From NCBI RefSeq assembly GCF_003675875.1, contig NZ_RCDI01000001.1, positions 248,001-312,000 of the forward strand: a DNA stretch of 64,000 nucleotides, read 5' to 3'. Every line of letters begins with the position of its first letter. Positions within the stretch are counted from its first letter, which is position 1. The position numbers and the translations under genes were made by a program. Source of the stretch: Halostella limicola. GTDB lineage: Archaea; Halobacteriota; Halobacteria; Halobacteriales; Natronoarchaeaceae. The notes under the pieces were generated by a model. It saw nothing but the letters and a program-made list of their open reading frames with translations, was not told where the DNA came from and did no database searches. Of the stretch, positions 34,115-42,969 are shown piece by piece.

Positions 34115-36175
34115 TTAGACGCCCCGCTCCGCGAGCAGTTCCTCGAACTCGTCCTCGTCGAGGACGGGGACGCCCTCGGCCTCCGCGTCGCTCACCTTCG
34201 ACGCGCCCGGGTTCTCGCCGGCCACGAGGTAGTCGGTGTTGCCCGAGACGCTCCCTGTCGCGTTCGCGCCGCGGCGCTCGACCAGTTCCTGCGCCTCGCT
34301 GCGGGTGTAGCCGTCGAGCGACCCGGTGAACACGAACGTCAGACCGGCGAGCTCCTCGCCTGTCTCGGCCTCGTACGGCTGCGGGTCGACGCCGCGCCCG
34401 CGGAGGGCGGCGAGCGCCGCGCGGTTCGCCTCGCTCTCGAAGAACTCCCGTATCTGGGCGGCGACGGTGGGGCCGACGTCCGGCGCGGCCCGTAGCTCGT
34501 CCTCGTCGGCGTCCATCACAGCGTCGAGCGTTCCGAACTCCCCTGCGAGCTCGCGGGCGGTCGACGGGCCGACGCCGGGGACGCCGAGCGCCGAGAGGAA
34601 GTCCGGCAGCGGCGGCTCCGTCGTCGCCGCCAGTTCGGCGAGCAGTTTCTCCGCGCTCCTCTCGCCCCACCCCTCCAGGTCGAGCAGGTCCGCCCGCTCT
34701 AGCTCGTAGAGGTCCGCGACGCTGTCCTCGATCAGTCCCGCCTCGACGAACTGGCGGACGCTCTTCTCGCCCAGGCCGTCGATGTCGAGCCCGTCGTCGC
34801 TGGCGAAGTACTGGACCGCGCGGCGTAGTTGCGCGGGGCAGGCCATCCCGCCCGTGCAGAAGGCCATCGGGCCGTCACGCTCGACGGCGCTGTCGCAGAC
34901 GGGGCAGGTGTCCGGGAACTCGTAGTGGCCATCGGTGCGCTTCTCGGTCACCTCCTCGACGTACGGGATGACGTCGCCCGCGCGCTCGATGCGCACCTCG
35001 TCGCCGACGTTGACGTCCTTCTCGGCGATCTCCTCGGGGTTGTGGAGGCTGGCCCGAGAGACGGTGACGCCGCCGACGTCGACGGGGTCGAGCAGGGCGA
35101 CCGGCGTGAGCCGACCGGTGCGGCCGACCTGGATCGCCACGTCGCGCACGGTGGTGCGCTCGTTGCGCGGCGGAAACTTGTAGGCGAACGCCCAGCGGTA
35201 GTGGCGGGCGGTCGCGCCCAGCGCTTCGCGGGTCTCGCGGTCGTCGACCTTGATCACCGCGCCGTCTATCTCGTAGTTCAGGTCGTCGCGGGCGTCGAGC
35301 AGGCGGTCGCGGTACTCGATCGCGTCGTCGACGGAGTCCACGCGCTCGACGCGGTCGGTGACGGGCAGGCCGAACTCGGGGAGCGCCTCGTGTTCCGCCC
35401 AGCGCGTCGGCCACTCGTCGCTACTCGAAAGCACCTCGAAGAAGAAACAGGAGAGCGGGCGCTCGGCGACGACGCTCGGGTCCTGCTGGCGGATGGTGCC
35501 CGCGGTCGCGTTGCGCGGGTTGGCGAACGGCTCCTCGCCGCGCTCGACGCGCTCGCTGTTGTACGCCTGAAAGCCGTCGCGGGGCATGTACACCTCGCCG
35601 CGGACGGCGAGGAACTCCGGATACGCGCCCCGGAGTCGCTGCGGGATCGCGCCGATGGTCCGGACGTTCCGGGTCACGTCGTCGCCCTCCCGCCCGTCGC
35701 CGCGCGTGGTCGCGCGGACCAGTTTGCCCTCGTCGTACACCACCTCGACCGAGACGCCGTCGAACTTCGGCTCGCAGACGTAGGTGACGTCGCCCGCTTC
35801 CTCGCGCACGCGCTCGTCGAACTCGCGGACGTCCGCCTCCTCGCCGCTCTGGTCGATGGAGAGCATCGGCGCGACGTGTTCGACCGTGTCGAACTCGTCG
35901 ACGGGGTCGCCGCCGACCCGGCGCGTGGGGCTGTCGTCGGTCTGCAGGTCGAACTCGTCTTCCAGTTCCTCCAGGCGGGCGAACAGCGCGTCGTAGGTGC
36001 GGTCGGCGATCACCGGGTCGCTCTCGACGTAGTACCGGCGGTCGTGAAACCGGATCGCCTCCCGCAACAGCGCGGCCTGCTCGCGGGCCTCGTCCTCTCC
36101 GAGATCGGAGACGGGGACGAAGTCCGTCGGCGGGTCGCGGACGTAGGGGTTGTCGTCGGTGTCGGGGGTCGCCAT
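34115..36175 (-). CDS. ligA: NAD-dependent DNA ligase (LigA/LigN)
   Basis: This 686-residue NAD-dependent ligase seals nicks in DNA. An N-terminal Ia/adenylation region has the catalytic Lys137 in CEPKFDG. After it come an OB fold, a four-Cys zinc finger (CPVCDSAV ... FCTGGMACPAQL), helix-hairpin-helix motifs (LDIDGLGEK, GVPGVGPSTARELA) and a C-terminal BRCT domain (GLTFVFTGSLDGYTRSEAQ). The ATG at 36175 (MATPDTDDNPY) is preferred over an earlier in-frame codon. NAD-type ligases are bacterial; the haloarchaeal copy (LigN in Haloferax) is regarded as acquired by lateral transfer and coexists with an ATP-type ligase. Confidence 0.97.
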   Translation of the reverse strand: MATPDTDDNPYVRDPPTDFVPVSDLGEDEAREQAALLREAIRFHDRRYYVESDPVIADRTYDALFARLEELEDEFDLQTDDSPTRRVGGDPVDEFDTVEHVAPMLSIDQSGEEADVREFDERVREEAGDVTYVCEPKFDGVSVEVVYDEGKLVRATTRGDGREGDDVTRNVRTIGAIPQRLRGAYPEFLAVRGEVYMPRDGFQAYNSERVERGEEPFANPRNATAGTIRQQDPSVVAERPLSCFFFEVLSSSDEWPTRWAEHEALPEFGLPVTDRVERVDSVDDAIEYRDRLLDARDDLNYEIDGAVIKVDDRETREALGATARHYRWAFAYKFPPRNERTTVRDVAIQVGRTGRLTPVALLDPVDVGGVTVSRASLHNPEEIAEKDVNVGDEVRIERAGDVIPYVEEVTEKRTDGHYEFPDTCPVCDSAVERDGPMAFCTGGMACPAQLRRAVQYFASDDGLDIDGLGEKSVRQFVEAGLIEDSVADLYELERADLLDLEGWGERSAEKLLAELAATTEPPLPDFLSALGVPGVGPSTARELAGEFGTLDAVMDADEDELRAAPDVGPTVAAQIREFFESEANRAALAALRGRGVDPQPYEAETGEELAGLTFVFTGSLDGYTRSEAQELVERRGANATGSVSGNTDYLVAGENPGASKVSDAEAEGVPVLDEDEFEELLAERGV

Positions 36176-36321
36176 CGCCCGGTCGTACTCGCGGGCGGCC
36201 CTAAACCTCTGCGTCACGGACCGGCGCGCCCGGACGCACTCCCGCACTGACAACGACCCGCAAGGTGGCGACGTTTGCAGAACCCGGCGGGCTTATCTGT
36301 CGGGACGCGAAATCGGCAGGT

Positions 36322-37488
36322 ATGACCGAGGAGTTCCTGCTGTTGAACCCGGGGCCGGTGCCGATCACGGACGAGGTGCGGACCGCCATGGACGAGGGGA
36401 TGATCTCGCACCGGTCGTCGGAGTTCGAGGCCATCTACGAGCGCGCGCAGGACGGGCTCGACTACGTGTTCGAGCGGTCGTCGCTCGACGGCGAACCGAC
36501 GTCGAGCGGCGGGACGAGCCTGGTCCTCAACGGGACGGCGACGATGGGGATGGAGGCCGCCGTCGCCAATCTGGTCGACGAGGACAGCGAGGTCGTCTCG
36601 CTCGTCAACGGCAAGTTCGGACGGCGCTTCGCCCGCATCGCCGACCGCTACTGCGACTGCACCCGCGTCGAGGCGACGTGGGGCGAGTCGTTCGAGATGG
36701 ACGCGGTGCGCGAGGCGATCACCGACGAGACGGACGTGGTCACCCTCGTCAACAACGAGACCAGCACCGGCCTCCTGAACCCGACCGAAGAGGTCGGCCA
36801 GATCGCCGAGGAGCACGGCGCTCGCTTCGTCGTCGACGGCGTCACCAGCATCGGCGGCGACGTGCTCCGCGTCGACGACTGGAACATCGATATCGCCATC
36901 ACGGACGGCCAGAAGGCGCTCGCCGCGCCGCCGGGGATCTCGGCACTGTACGTCACCGACGACGTGGTCGACGACTTCGACGGCGAGAGCGCGCCGTTCT
37001 ACGAGGACTTGGACTGGCACCTCCGCAAGGCCGAGAGCCACCAGACGCCCTTCACGAGCGCGGTGCCGCTGTTCCGCGCGCTCGCGGTCGCCGTCGAGCA
37101 GATCGAGGAGGAGGGGATGCCGGACCGTATCGAGCGCCACCGCGCGCAGGCCGCCGCGTTCCGCGAGGGCTTCGCCGCCATGGGCCTCGACCTGTTCGCC
37201 GACGCCGACGGCCCCACCGAGTACTCGAACACGCTCACCGCCGTCGCGCTGCCCGACTCGGTGCAGGAGTCGCCCGAGGAGTTCTTCGCCGCGGTCGAGG
37301 AGCGCAACGTCTCGATCAGCGGCGGGCAGGCCCACCTCGGCGGCGACATCTTCCGCGTCAGCAACATGGGCAACCTCACCGCCGACCAGATCCTCCGCGG
37401 GATCCGGACGGTCGGCGAGGCGATGGACGAGGTCGGCGTGGACGTGGAGGTCGACGAAGGCGTCGCCGCAGCGCGAGAGCAGTTGTAA
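36322..37488 (+). CDS. Class V aminotransferase (alanine-glyoxylate/serine-pyruvate type)
   Basis: This 388-residue PLP enzyme starts MTEEFLLLNPGPVPITDEVR and has the aminotransferase V pattern NGTATMGMEAAVANLV. The PLP Lys lies in ITDGQKALAAPPG. Members of this group use alanine, serine or aspartate with glyoxylate or hydroxypyruvate. The start at 36322 is supported by a CTTATC element 27 nt upstream, which rules out an earlier in-frame codon at 36265. It is divergent from the ligase gene, with 146 nt between the two starts. Substrate cannot be assigned. Confidence 0.9.
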   Translation: MTEEFLLLNPGPVPITDEVRTAMDEGMISHRSSEFEAIYERAQDGLDYVFERSSLDGEPTSSGGTSLVLNGTATMGMEAAVANLVDEDSEVVSLVNGKFGRRFARIADRYCDCTRVEATWGESFEMDAVREAITDETDVVTLVNNETSTGLLNPTEEVGQIAEEHGARFVVDGVTSIGGDVLRVDDWNIDIAITDGQKALAAPPGISALYVTDDVVDDFDGESAPFYEDLDWHLRKAESHQTPFTSAVPLFRALAVAVEQIEEEGMPDRIERHRAQAAAFREGFAAMGLDLFADADGPTEYSNTLTAVALPDSVQESPEEFFAAVEERNVSISGGQAHLGGDIFRVSNMGNLTADQILRGIRTVGEAMDEVGVDVEVDEGVAAAREQL

Positions 37489-37819
37489 GCGACGCCTTCG
37501 TCGGAGATGCCGGTCTCGACGCAGCGCGCTCTGAACTCTGAGCGCGTCGCGACGTGCGGCGACGTCAGGCGATCGCGGGGACGCGCTCCCTGCTCGACGA
37601 CCAGCGGTCGGTCGTGAGCCGCCGCCGCAAGAACGAGTCACCGTTTTTCGGTTCCGGCCCCTAGCGACGACTGCGGTACCCCGGCACCGCGTACCGCGTT
37701 CGGCGTTTCGGCGGCTCCCTTCCCCAAGCCCCCCTTCGCCGAACCGTTTTCCCACCCCCTTTTCGCTCCTCGCCGGTGACCACTCAGACACCTCAAGCGC
37801 AGCGCCGATCGGTCCCAGA
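37489..37819. other. Intergenic region without a recognised gene
   Basis: These 331 nt are GC-rich with C-rich runs around 37720-37765 and an oligo-T at 37643-37648 that may end the aminotransferase transcript. I see no ORF with haloarchaeal codon bias and no RNA gene. Confidence 0.4.
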
Positions 37820-38461
37820 TTAGCTTTTTGAACGACCCTTTCCCTCTGTCACCGTCGAGAGAACGTGCCGTACGACCGGGAGTCGTCCCGGGTGTGCGGC
37901 GGCGCGGTCGTTGACGTACCTCCGCGCCCGCTGAACGACGTGGTCGACTGTGCGGCGTATTCGGTCTCGGCGGTCGTACGGGACGTCCGTTTCGTCGAAC
38001 CACTCTCGCACCGCCGACACGCCGCCGACGCGGTCGATGTTCTCCTCCGCGGCGTGCTTGCGCGGATGGCGAAGCCAGTTGTACTCCTCGTGCGCGTAGA
38101 CGTCGATACACTCCGGCCGCTGGACGAACAGGACGACGTGTACCTGACGGTCGGCGAAGGGGGACGACCGGTACACGTAGCTACCGTCAGCGCTCTCGCC
38201 AAGCGGAGTGAAGTGGTAGAAACTGACGGGGTCCCAGCCGAATCCGCGCTCGCGAAGCCTCGATCGGAACTCGTCGGCTGAGAGGCGCACGGTCCCCACG
38301 TAACCCTCGGGTCGGACGTGGTACTCCGGACGAGTGACTCTCTTCGCCAGGCGGTCTATCAACGGTCCCGCGCGGTGTCGTATCCGTCGCGAAACGCTTC
38401 CTCCGGTCGACTGGCCGGGCATGCGTTCTCGTACGCGCTCGACGCATGTGTCGTCCCGCAT
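37820..38461 (-). CDS. Hypothetical haloarchaeal protein, unknown function
   Basis: From the ATG at 38461 the product has 213 residues; an in-frame ATG at 38422 would give 200. The basic N-terminus is unusual for this genome. It is followed by a compact domain with GYVGTVRLSADEFRSRLRERG, WDPVSFYHFTPLGE and HVVLFVQRPECIDVYAHEEY, then an Arg-rich C-terminal helix. It has no signal peptide or membrane span. I do not recognise the family. No TATA box stands at the usual distance from either start, so the true start is uncertain. Confidence 0.6.
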   Translation of the reverse strand: MRDDTCVERVRERMPGQSTGGSVSRRIRHRAGPLIDRLAKRVTRPEYHVRPEGYVGTVRLSADEFRSRLRERGFGWDPVSFYHFTPLGESADGSYVYRSSPFADRQVHVVLFVQRPECIDVYAHEEYNWLRHPRKHAAEENIDRVGGVSAVREWFDETDVPYDRRDRIRRTVDHVVQRARRYVNDRAAAHPGRLPVVRHVLSTVTEGKGRSKS

Positions 38462-38541
38462 CGCTCGCACCGCCGACAGAACGACTGCGACGGCGGTCGC
38501 CGCGCTGGACGCCTATCGGTCGCAATCGTCCTCGTTCATGC

Positions 38542-39018
38542 CTAATGGTCGTTCGACCCGTCGTCGGTCTGGTCGTCCGCCGACTCTATCTCGATGTCCA
38601 CGCCGTCCTCGATCGATTCCGCGCCGCCCGCGACGTTCTCGACCCAGAGGTTCGAGTCGAACTGCGCCTCCAGCGCCGCCAGCAGCCCCTCGGGATCGTA
38701 CTGCTCGATCAGCAGGTCCGCCGCGGCCTCCCCGGCTTTCGCGCCGGCGGCCTGCCCGCCGACCTGCTCGACCAGCGGCCCCGCGGGCGACCGGGCGAGG
38801 ACGTCCCTCACGGCGACGCGGCCGACTAGGCGGCCGACGACGCGGACCCCCGACTCGTAGTCGACGGCCTCCTCTATCGGTGCGTCCGAGAGCAGCGCCT
38901 CGACGTCGACGGCGTCGAGCAGGTCCCGGACCGCGTCGACGGCCAGGTACGCCGAGAGGCCTCGTTCGAGCGCGTCGATCGGATCGTCCGGCGCGTCTAT
39001 CGCGTTCCCGTCGTCCAT
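38542..39018 (-). CDS. Acidic haloarchaeal protein, unknown function
   Basis: This 158-residue protein is rich in Asp, Glu, Ala and Val, with an amphipathic Ala/Gly central region (VEQVGGQAAGAKAGEAAADLL) and an acidic tail. It may be a small helical membrane-adjacent or structural protein. No domain is recognised. A TTAAC element 27 nt upstream of the ATG at 39018 supports the start. It is one of a group of single-gene units on the reverse strand here. Confidence 0.65.
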   Translation of the reverse strand: MDDGNAIDAPDDPIDALERGLSAYLAVDAVRDLLDAVDVEALLSDAPIEEAVDYESGVRVVGRLVGRVAVRDVLARSPAGPLVEQVGGQAAGAKAGEAAADLLIEQYDPEGLLAALEAQFDSNLWVENVAGGAESIEDGVDIEIESADDQTDDGSNDH

Positions 39019-39100
39019 ATCCGATAGCGGGGACTGCGACGGTTAAGGACTCGTGTCGGTTTCGAAAGAACAGATGACGTTGGAAAGCCGGACGGAGGCC

Positions 39101-39352
39101 TCAGTCGACGTTCCGCTGACAGGTGTCGATCCCAAGTAGCGCGTTCAGGCCGCAGAACCCGACGACGGCGTTGAACAGCAGGCCGGCGGCGGCGACGCCG
39201 ACGACCGCGGCCTGCGTCCGGCGGTTGAACCCGAGCGCGAGGACCGCCGCGAGGCCGAGGAGGACGCCCAGAACGCCGCGGGCCTTGCGGTCCCGACCGC
39301 CGACGTTTCGACTCGGTGCGAGCGCGGACTCGGTCTCGGTGTCTGTCGTCAC
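39101..39352 (-). CDS. Small DUF2892-type (YgaP-like) membrane protein
   Basis: This 83-residue protein starts at a GTG (39352). The sequence NVGGRDRKARGVLGVLLGLA, a second hydrophobic segment, FCGLNALLGIDTC and a final QRNVD match the DUF2892 pattern, a two-span membrane protein. Relatives such as the membrane part of YgaP are often near rhodanese or thiol chemistry. TTCTAC about 27 nt upstream gives promoter support. Confidence 0.8.
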   Translation of the reverse strand: MTTDTETESALAPSRNVGGRDRKARGVLGVLLGLAAVLALGFNRRTQAAVVGVAAAGLLFNAVVGFCGLNALLGIDTCQRNVD

Positions 39353-39422
39353 GCTCCCGACTACGGCGCGGAGCAGTAGAAAGGTTCGGCCGCGATCGCG
39401 TGCGGGCGCTCTGGACGGTACC

Positions 39423-40625
39423 TCACGCCTCCTCGGTCCCGCCGAACGACTCGGTCCGCTCCGCGTCGAGTCGGAGGAGGAAGGGGAGCGTCACGAGCGC
39501 GAGGAGGATTTCGAGGCCCCCCGCGACGAGGAAGGCGGTTCCGAACCCGTAGGCGTCGGCGACGGTGCCGCCGACGAGGAAGCCGGCGAGGAAGCCGAGG
39601 CTGCCGAACAGGTTGAACCCGCCCATCGCGGCGCCGCGCTCGCTCGCTGGCGCGAGGTCGGTGACGAGCGCCATCGTCGCCGGGGCCATCAGCGCCCCGA
39701 GGACGCCGACCAGCACCATGCCCGCGCCGGCGAGTTCGACCGTCGGTGCGCGTCCGACGGCGACGACGCCGAGGCCGTACAGCGCGGACCCGGCGAGGAT
39801 GGGCAGGCGGCGGCCGACGCGGTCCGACAGCGTCCCGAAGGGGTACTGCAGGAGGGCGAACGGGGCGAAAAAGAGCGCGAGCATCAGTCCGGTGTCGCCC
39901 GCGCCGAGATCGAAGGCGGACCGGAAGTACAGCGTCCCGACCAGCGCGAAAAAGCCCGCGGTGAGGCGGTCGATGAAGCCGAAGGCGTACGGGATGCCGA
40001 GCGCGGGCGTGCCGACGAGGTTGCCGAGCGCGGCCCGCAGGTTCTCCTCCCGATCGGGGGTTCGGTCCTCGACGCGGAGGACCAGCACGCCGGCGACGAA
40101 CAGTAGGCCGCTGGCGACGTACAGCGGTCCGAGCGGGTCGATCTCGGTCAGCTGCCCGCCCAGCGGCGCCCCCGTCGCCGTGCCGAGGCCGATGGCGATG
40201 CCCGCCGCGCCCATGTTCCGGCCGTGACCGCCCGAGAGGTCCATCAGCATCGTCATCGCGAGCGAGAACGCGCCGATGGTCGCCGCGCCCTGAAGCGCGC
40301 GGACGACGAGGACCGCCTCGAACGAGAGGTCCGTGACGGCCCCGGCAGCGGCGAGCGCGGCGTAGCCGACGCACCCGCCGACCGCCCCCGCCGCAATGAA
40401 CGGGACGCGCTTGCCCGCGGCGTCGCTGGCCGCGCCCCAGACGCCGACGAAGGAGACGAAGGCGGCGAACTCGGCGACGAGGAACCACATGCTCGCGTCG
40501 AGCGCCGTCGTCGCGCCGAGCGCGGCGACGAGATCCGGCACGCCCGGGTACAGGAGCGTCTGGGCGAGCAGGACCGTGAAGACGACCGCCGCGAGCAGCC
40601 CTCGGTCGCGTCGTGTCCGGTGCAC
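39423..40625 (-). CDS. Major facilitator superfamily transporter
   Basis: This 400-residue protein has about twelve spans. The A-type motif is visible in the loop after the second span (GVWGAASDAAGKRVPFI) and again in the second half (FGTLSDRVGRRLPIL). It is a typical drug or metabolite MFS carrier of the cell membrane. A GTG at 40625 has a TTTTCAT-like element 26 nt upstream. Neighbours give no clue to the substrate. Confidence 0.9.
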   Translation of the reverse strand: MHRTRRDRGLLAAVVFTVLLAQTLLYPGVPDLVAALGATTALDASMWFLVAEFAAFVSFVGVWGAASDAAGKRVPFIAAGAVGGCVGYAALAAAGAVTDLSFEAVLVVRALQGAATIGAFSLAMTMLMDLSGGHGRNMGAAGIAIGLGTATGAPLGGQLTEIDPLGPLYVASGLLFVAGVLVLRVEDRTPDREENLRAALGNLVGTPALGIPYAFGFIDRLTAGFFALVGTLYFRSAFDLGAGDTGLMLALFFAPFALLQYPFGTLSDRVGRRLPILAGSALYGLGVVAVGRAPTVELAGAGMVLVGVLGALMAPATMALVTDLAPASERGAAMGGFNLFGSLGFLAGFLVGGTVADAYGFGTAFLVAGGLEILLALVTLPFLLRLDAERTESFGGTEEA

Positions 40626-40682
40626 GGCGGCAGTTGTCGCTCTCGGATGAAAAGCGCCCCGAGTCGCGAGCGCTCCCCGGGA

Positions 40683-41702
40683 TCAGGGCGCGACGGCCGC
40701 GAAGAGGTCGATCAGCCGGCCGACGAGCGAGTTCGGCCCGTCGGCGGACTTCCGACCGCCGCCGTCGCGGCGCGACGCCCCCGCCGGGGTCAGCGACCCA
40801 TGCTCGGCCTCGACGGCCGACAGCGGAATCCCGAACGTGACGCGGTCGCTGCCGGCGAACAGGAGGTCCGTGGCGTGAAAGCCGTCGTCGCGCTCGACGC
40901 CGATCAGGCTCCCGCTGTCGCCGGCGGCGCTCATCGGGCCGAACGTGTCCACGCCCTCGAACACTGTCGGTTCGTCGTGGTAGCCGCGGACGCGGATCCG
41001 GGTGTCCCGGCCGCGCAGGTCGCCCGTGGTGACGCCCGTCGTCCGGCCGCTCTTGGTGAACGTCGCGTCCCGCGTCGGCTCCTCGAACCCGGCGAGCCGG
41101 CCGACGTCGAGCACGTCGTCGCGGACCGCTCCCTCGTCGACGGCCACGAGGGCGCTGTCGGTCTCGTTCGGCCGGTCGCGCGCGATCGCGCTCCACTCCA
41201 GCAGGTCCCCGATCCGGTCCTCGGGACTGCCGCCGTCCGCGGGGCCGGGCTGGAGGAACGGGTCGCCCGCGGCGGCGTCGTCGACCGGCGCGGCGACGTG
41301 GGCGTTCGTGAGGACGACGGTCTCCCCGTCGCCGGTCCGCAGCGGCGGCGATCCGAGCGTTCCCGCCGACACGTCGGGGTGGCCCGCCGAGACCCCGGCG
41401 GGGGCGGGGCGCCACCGGTCCTGTCGACGCTGCGTCTGCCGGACGGCGGGCGTCCGGACCGCCTGGAGGGAGACGTCGCCGACCTCCTGCACGTCGGTCC
41501 GGACGGTCTCGCCGTCGATCTCGACCGTCTCGGGGATCGCCTCTTCGTCGTCGAGCTGGGCGCGGGGCAGCTTTCGGCTGACGAGGACGACCAGGCACTC
41601 CTCCTCTGTCGGCCGGTCGTCGACGCGCTTCGGGCCGACGGTGGTGCCGACGACGTTGGGGTACGATTCGAGCCGCTCGCGGACCTCGCGGGGGACCTCC
41701 AT
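40683..41702 (-). CDS. Trypsin-like serine peptidase without signal peptide (Nal1-like layout)
   Basis: This 339-residue protein has an N-terminal domain (about 1-80: YPNVVGTTVGPKR ... LVVLVSRKLP ... EIDGETVRTDVQEVG) followed by a chymotrypsin-like peptidase fold. The catalytic triad is His135 in LTNAHVAA, Asp182 in ETDSALVAV and Ser263 in AAGDSGSLIG. TKSGRTTGVTTG is also typical. There is no signal peptide or membrane span, so it should be cytoplasmic. The N-terminal layout resembles plant Nal1 and bacterial trypsin-like proteins of unknown role. The ATG at 41702 is chosen over GTG 41717. Confidence 0.8.
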   Translation of the reverse strand: MEVPREVRERLESYPNVVGTTVGPKRVDDRPTEEECLVVLVSRKLPRAQLDDEEAIPETVEIDGETVRTDVQEVGDVSLQAVRTPAVRQTQRRQDRWRPAPAGVSAGHPDVSAGTLGSPPLRTGDGETVVLTNAHVAAPVDDAAAGDPFLQPGPADGGSPEDRIGDLLEWSAIARDRPNETDSALVAVDEGAVRDDVLDVGRLAGFEEPTRDATFTKSGRTTGVTTGDLRGRDTRIRVRGYHDEPTVFEGVDTFGPMSAAGDSGSLIGVERDDGFHATDLLFAGSDRVTFGIPLSAVEAEHGSLTPAGASRRDGGGRKSADGPNSLVGRLIDLFAAVAP

Positions 41703-41831
41703 GTGTATAGTTAGCACGGCGACGCCCAGAACGAAAAGGTTCGCCCGCGGCGGAGTGACCTCGAGTGGGAGTGCAGGCTGCTACCGGGTGGCTGCCGGCG
41801 AACGTATACCACTCAAGAACGTACGCGCCGC

Positions 41832-42875
41832 ATGCAAGGGGACCGATGCGGGTACGAGCACGACGTGGGGACGGCGATGGGCGGCGGTGCGGTCTGTTGC
41901 TGGCGACCGACGTGGAACGACGCCGAGCGGTGTCTTTGGCACGCCGACGTGGGCGGGAAGCGCGAAGTGGACCTCGTCGCCGCCGACCCCCGGCCGGGCG
42001 AGCGCCTCGACGGCGCGACGCTCCGGGGGGTGACGCTCGTCGACGCCGACCTCCTCGCGGGGTGTCGCCTCGACGACGCCGACTTCGCCGACGCGACGCT
42101 CGCGGGGTCGTCGTTCGTCGACACCGGGCTTCGCCGGGCGGACTTCCGCGGCGCGAGCGCCCGGGACGCGACCTTCGAGGGGGCTGATCTGGAGGACGCG
42201 ACGTTCACGTCGGCCGACCTCCGGGGCGCGAACTTCCGGGACGCCCGCCTCTATCGGGCGGCGTTCACCGACGTGCGCCTCGACGACGCGACGGCGTTCG
42301 GCCACCGCGTCGTGTACGACGAACTGGCGACGGCGGCCGACGACCCCGTCGAGGTGACGTCCCACTCGGAGCCCGCCATCGCGACGTACCGCGAACTCCA
42401 GCGCGTCTGGCGGGACAACGTCCTGCCCGGGCGCTCGCAGGAGTACTTCCTCCGGGAGATGGACCTGCGGCGACGGGTCGCCTGGGCGACCGGCGCGTAC
42501 GTTCACGCGCTCCGGTTTGAGGGATCGCGGCTGGTCATGCGCTACGGCGCGAGCCCGTGGCGGGTGATCGCCGCGTCGATCGCGCTGATGGTCCTCTGTG
42601 CCGTGCTGTACCCGATCACCGGCGGCATTCAGGAGTCGACCGCGGAGAGCGCCATCACGTACCAACTGGAGGATCCGGCGGACGCGCCGCTGTGGGCGCT
42701 GTCGCTCGTCTTCTTCAAGAGCCTTTACTTCAGCGCCGTCACGTTCGCCACCCTCGGCTACGGCGACATGCAGCCGATCGGGGAGTGGGCGAGAGCCATC
42801 GCCGCCGTCGAGTCGCTGGTCGGGTCGCTCCTGATGGCGCTGCTGGTGTTCGTGCTCACGCGGAGCGCGCGGTGA
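41832..42875 (+). CDS. Pentapeptide-repeat protein fused to a potassium-channel pore
   Basis: This 347-residue protein has three parts. First comes a Cys/His-rich N-terminus (Cys6, His10, Cys22, Cys23, Cys34, His37) that may bind zinc. Pentapeptide repeats follow (about 58-155; A(D/N)LRG-type units such as ADFRG, ADLED, ANFRD), predicting a right-handed quadrilateral beta-helix. The C-terminal two-span channel has a first span near 243-262, pore helix and filter TLGYGD (307-312), and a second span 322-343. TVGYGD-like filters pass potassium. A GTATAC element 26 nt upstream supports the ATG. It probably forms a gated tetrameric channel; the gating signal is unknown. Confidence 0.85.
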   Translation: MQGDRCGYEHDVGTAMGGGAVCCWRPTWNDAERCLWHADVGGKREVDLVAADPRPGERLDGATLRGVTLVDADLLAGCRLDDADFADATLAGSSFVDTGLRRADFRGASARDATFEGADLEDATFTSADLRGANFRDARLYRAAFTDVRLDDATAFGHRVVYDELATAADDPVEVTSHSEPAIATYRELQRVWRDNVLPGRSQEYFLREMDLRRRVAWATGAYVHALRFEGSRLVMRYGASPWRVIAASIALMVLCAVLYPITGGIQESTAESAITYQLEDPADAPLWALSLVFFKSLYFSAVTFATLGYGDMQPIGEWARAIAAVESLVGSLLMALLVFVLTRSAR

Positions 42876-42903
42876 CGCGACGCGCCGCCCTGTGATACTC
42901 AGT

Positions 42904-42925
42904 GGCAAGATTTGCGAATCTTGCC
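42904..42925. promoter_or_regulatory. Perfect 9-bp inverted repeat upstream of metYX
   Basis: Half-sites GGCAAGATT and AATCTTGCC flank a 4-nt spacer. The element ends about 12 nt before the TATA element of metY and 29 nt after the channel gene's stop. It may be an operator for sulfur amino-acid control or a stem-loop ending the upstream transcript. Confidence 0.55.
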
Positions 42926-42936
42926 GTAACTACGGG

Positions 42937-42943
42937 TTATATG
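42937..42943 (+). promoter_or_regulatory. TATA element of the metYX operon
   Basis: TTATATG is centred 30 nt upstream of the ATG at 42970, immediately after the inverted repeat. Confidence 0.55.
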
Positions 42944-42969
42944 CGTGTGTAGATATATGAGCGAGATAC

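Noticed and set aside
37489..37819. Possible tRNA or small RNA in the gap after the aminotransferase
   Set aside because: I could not find a cloverleaf, a conserved T-loop or a promoter; the C-rich runs look like simple composition.
41781..42908. A 375-codon reverse frame opposite the pentapeptide-repeat channel
   Set aside because: It mirrors the repeats of the real gene on the other strand and has no promoter or domain of its own.
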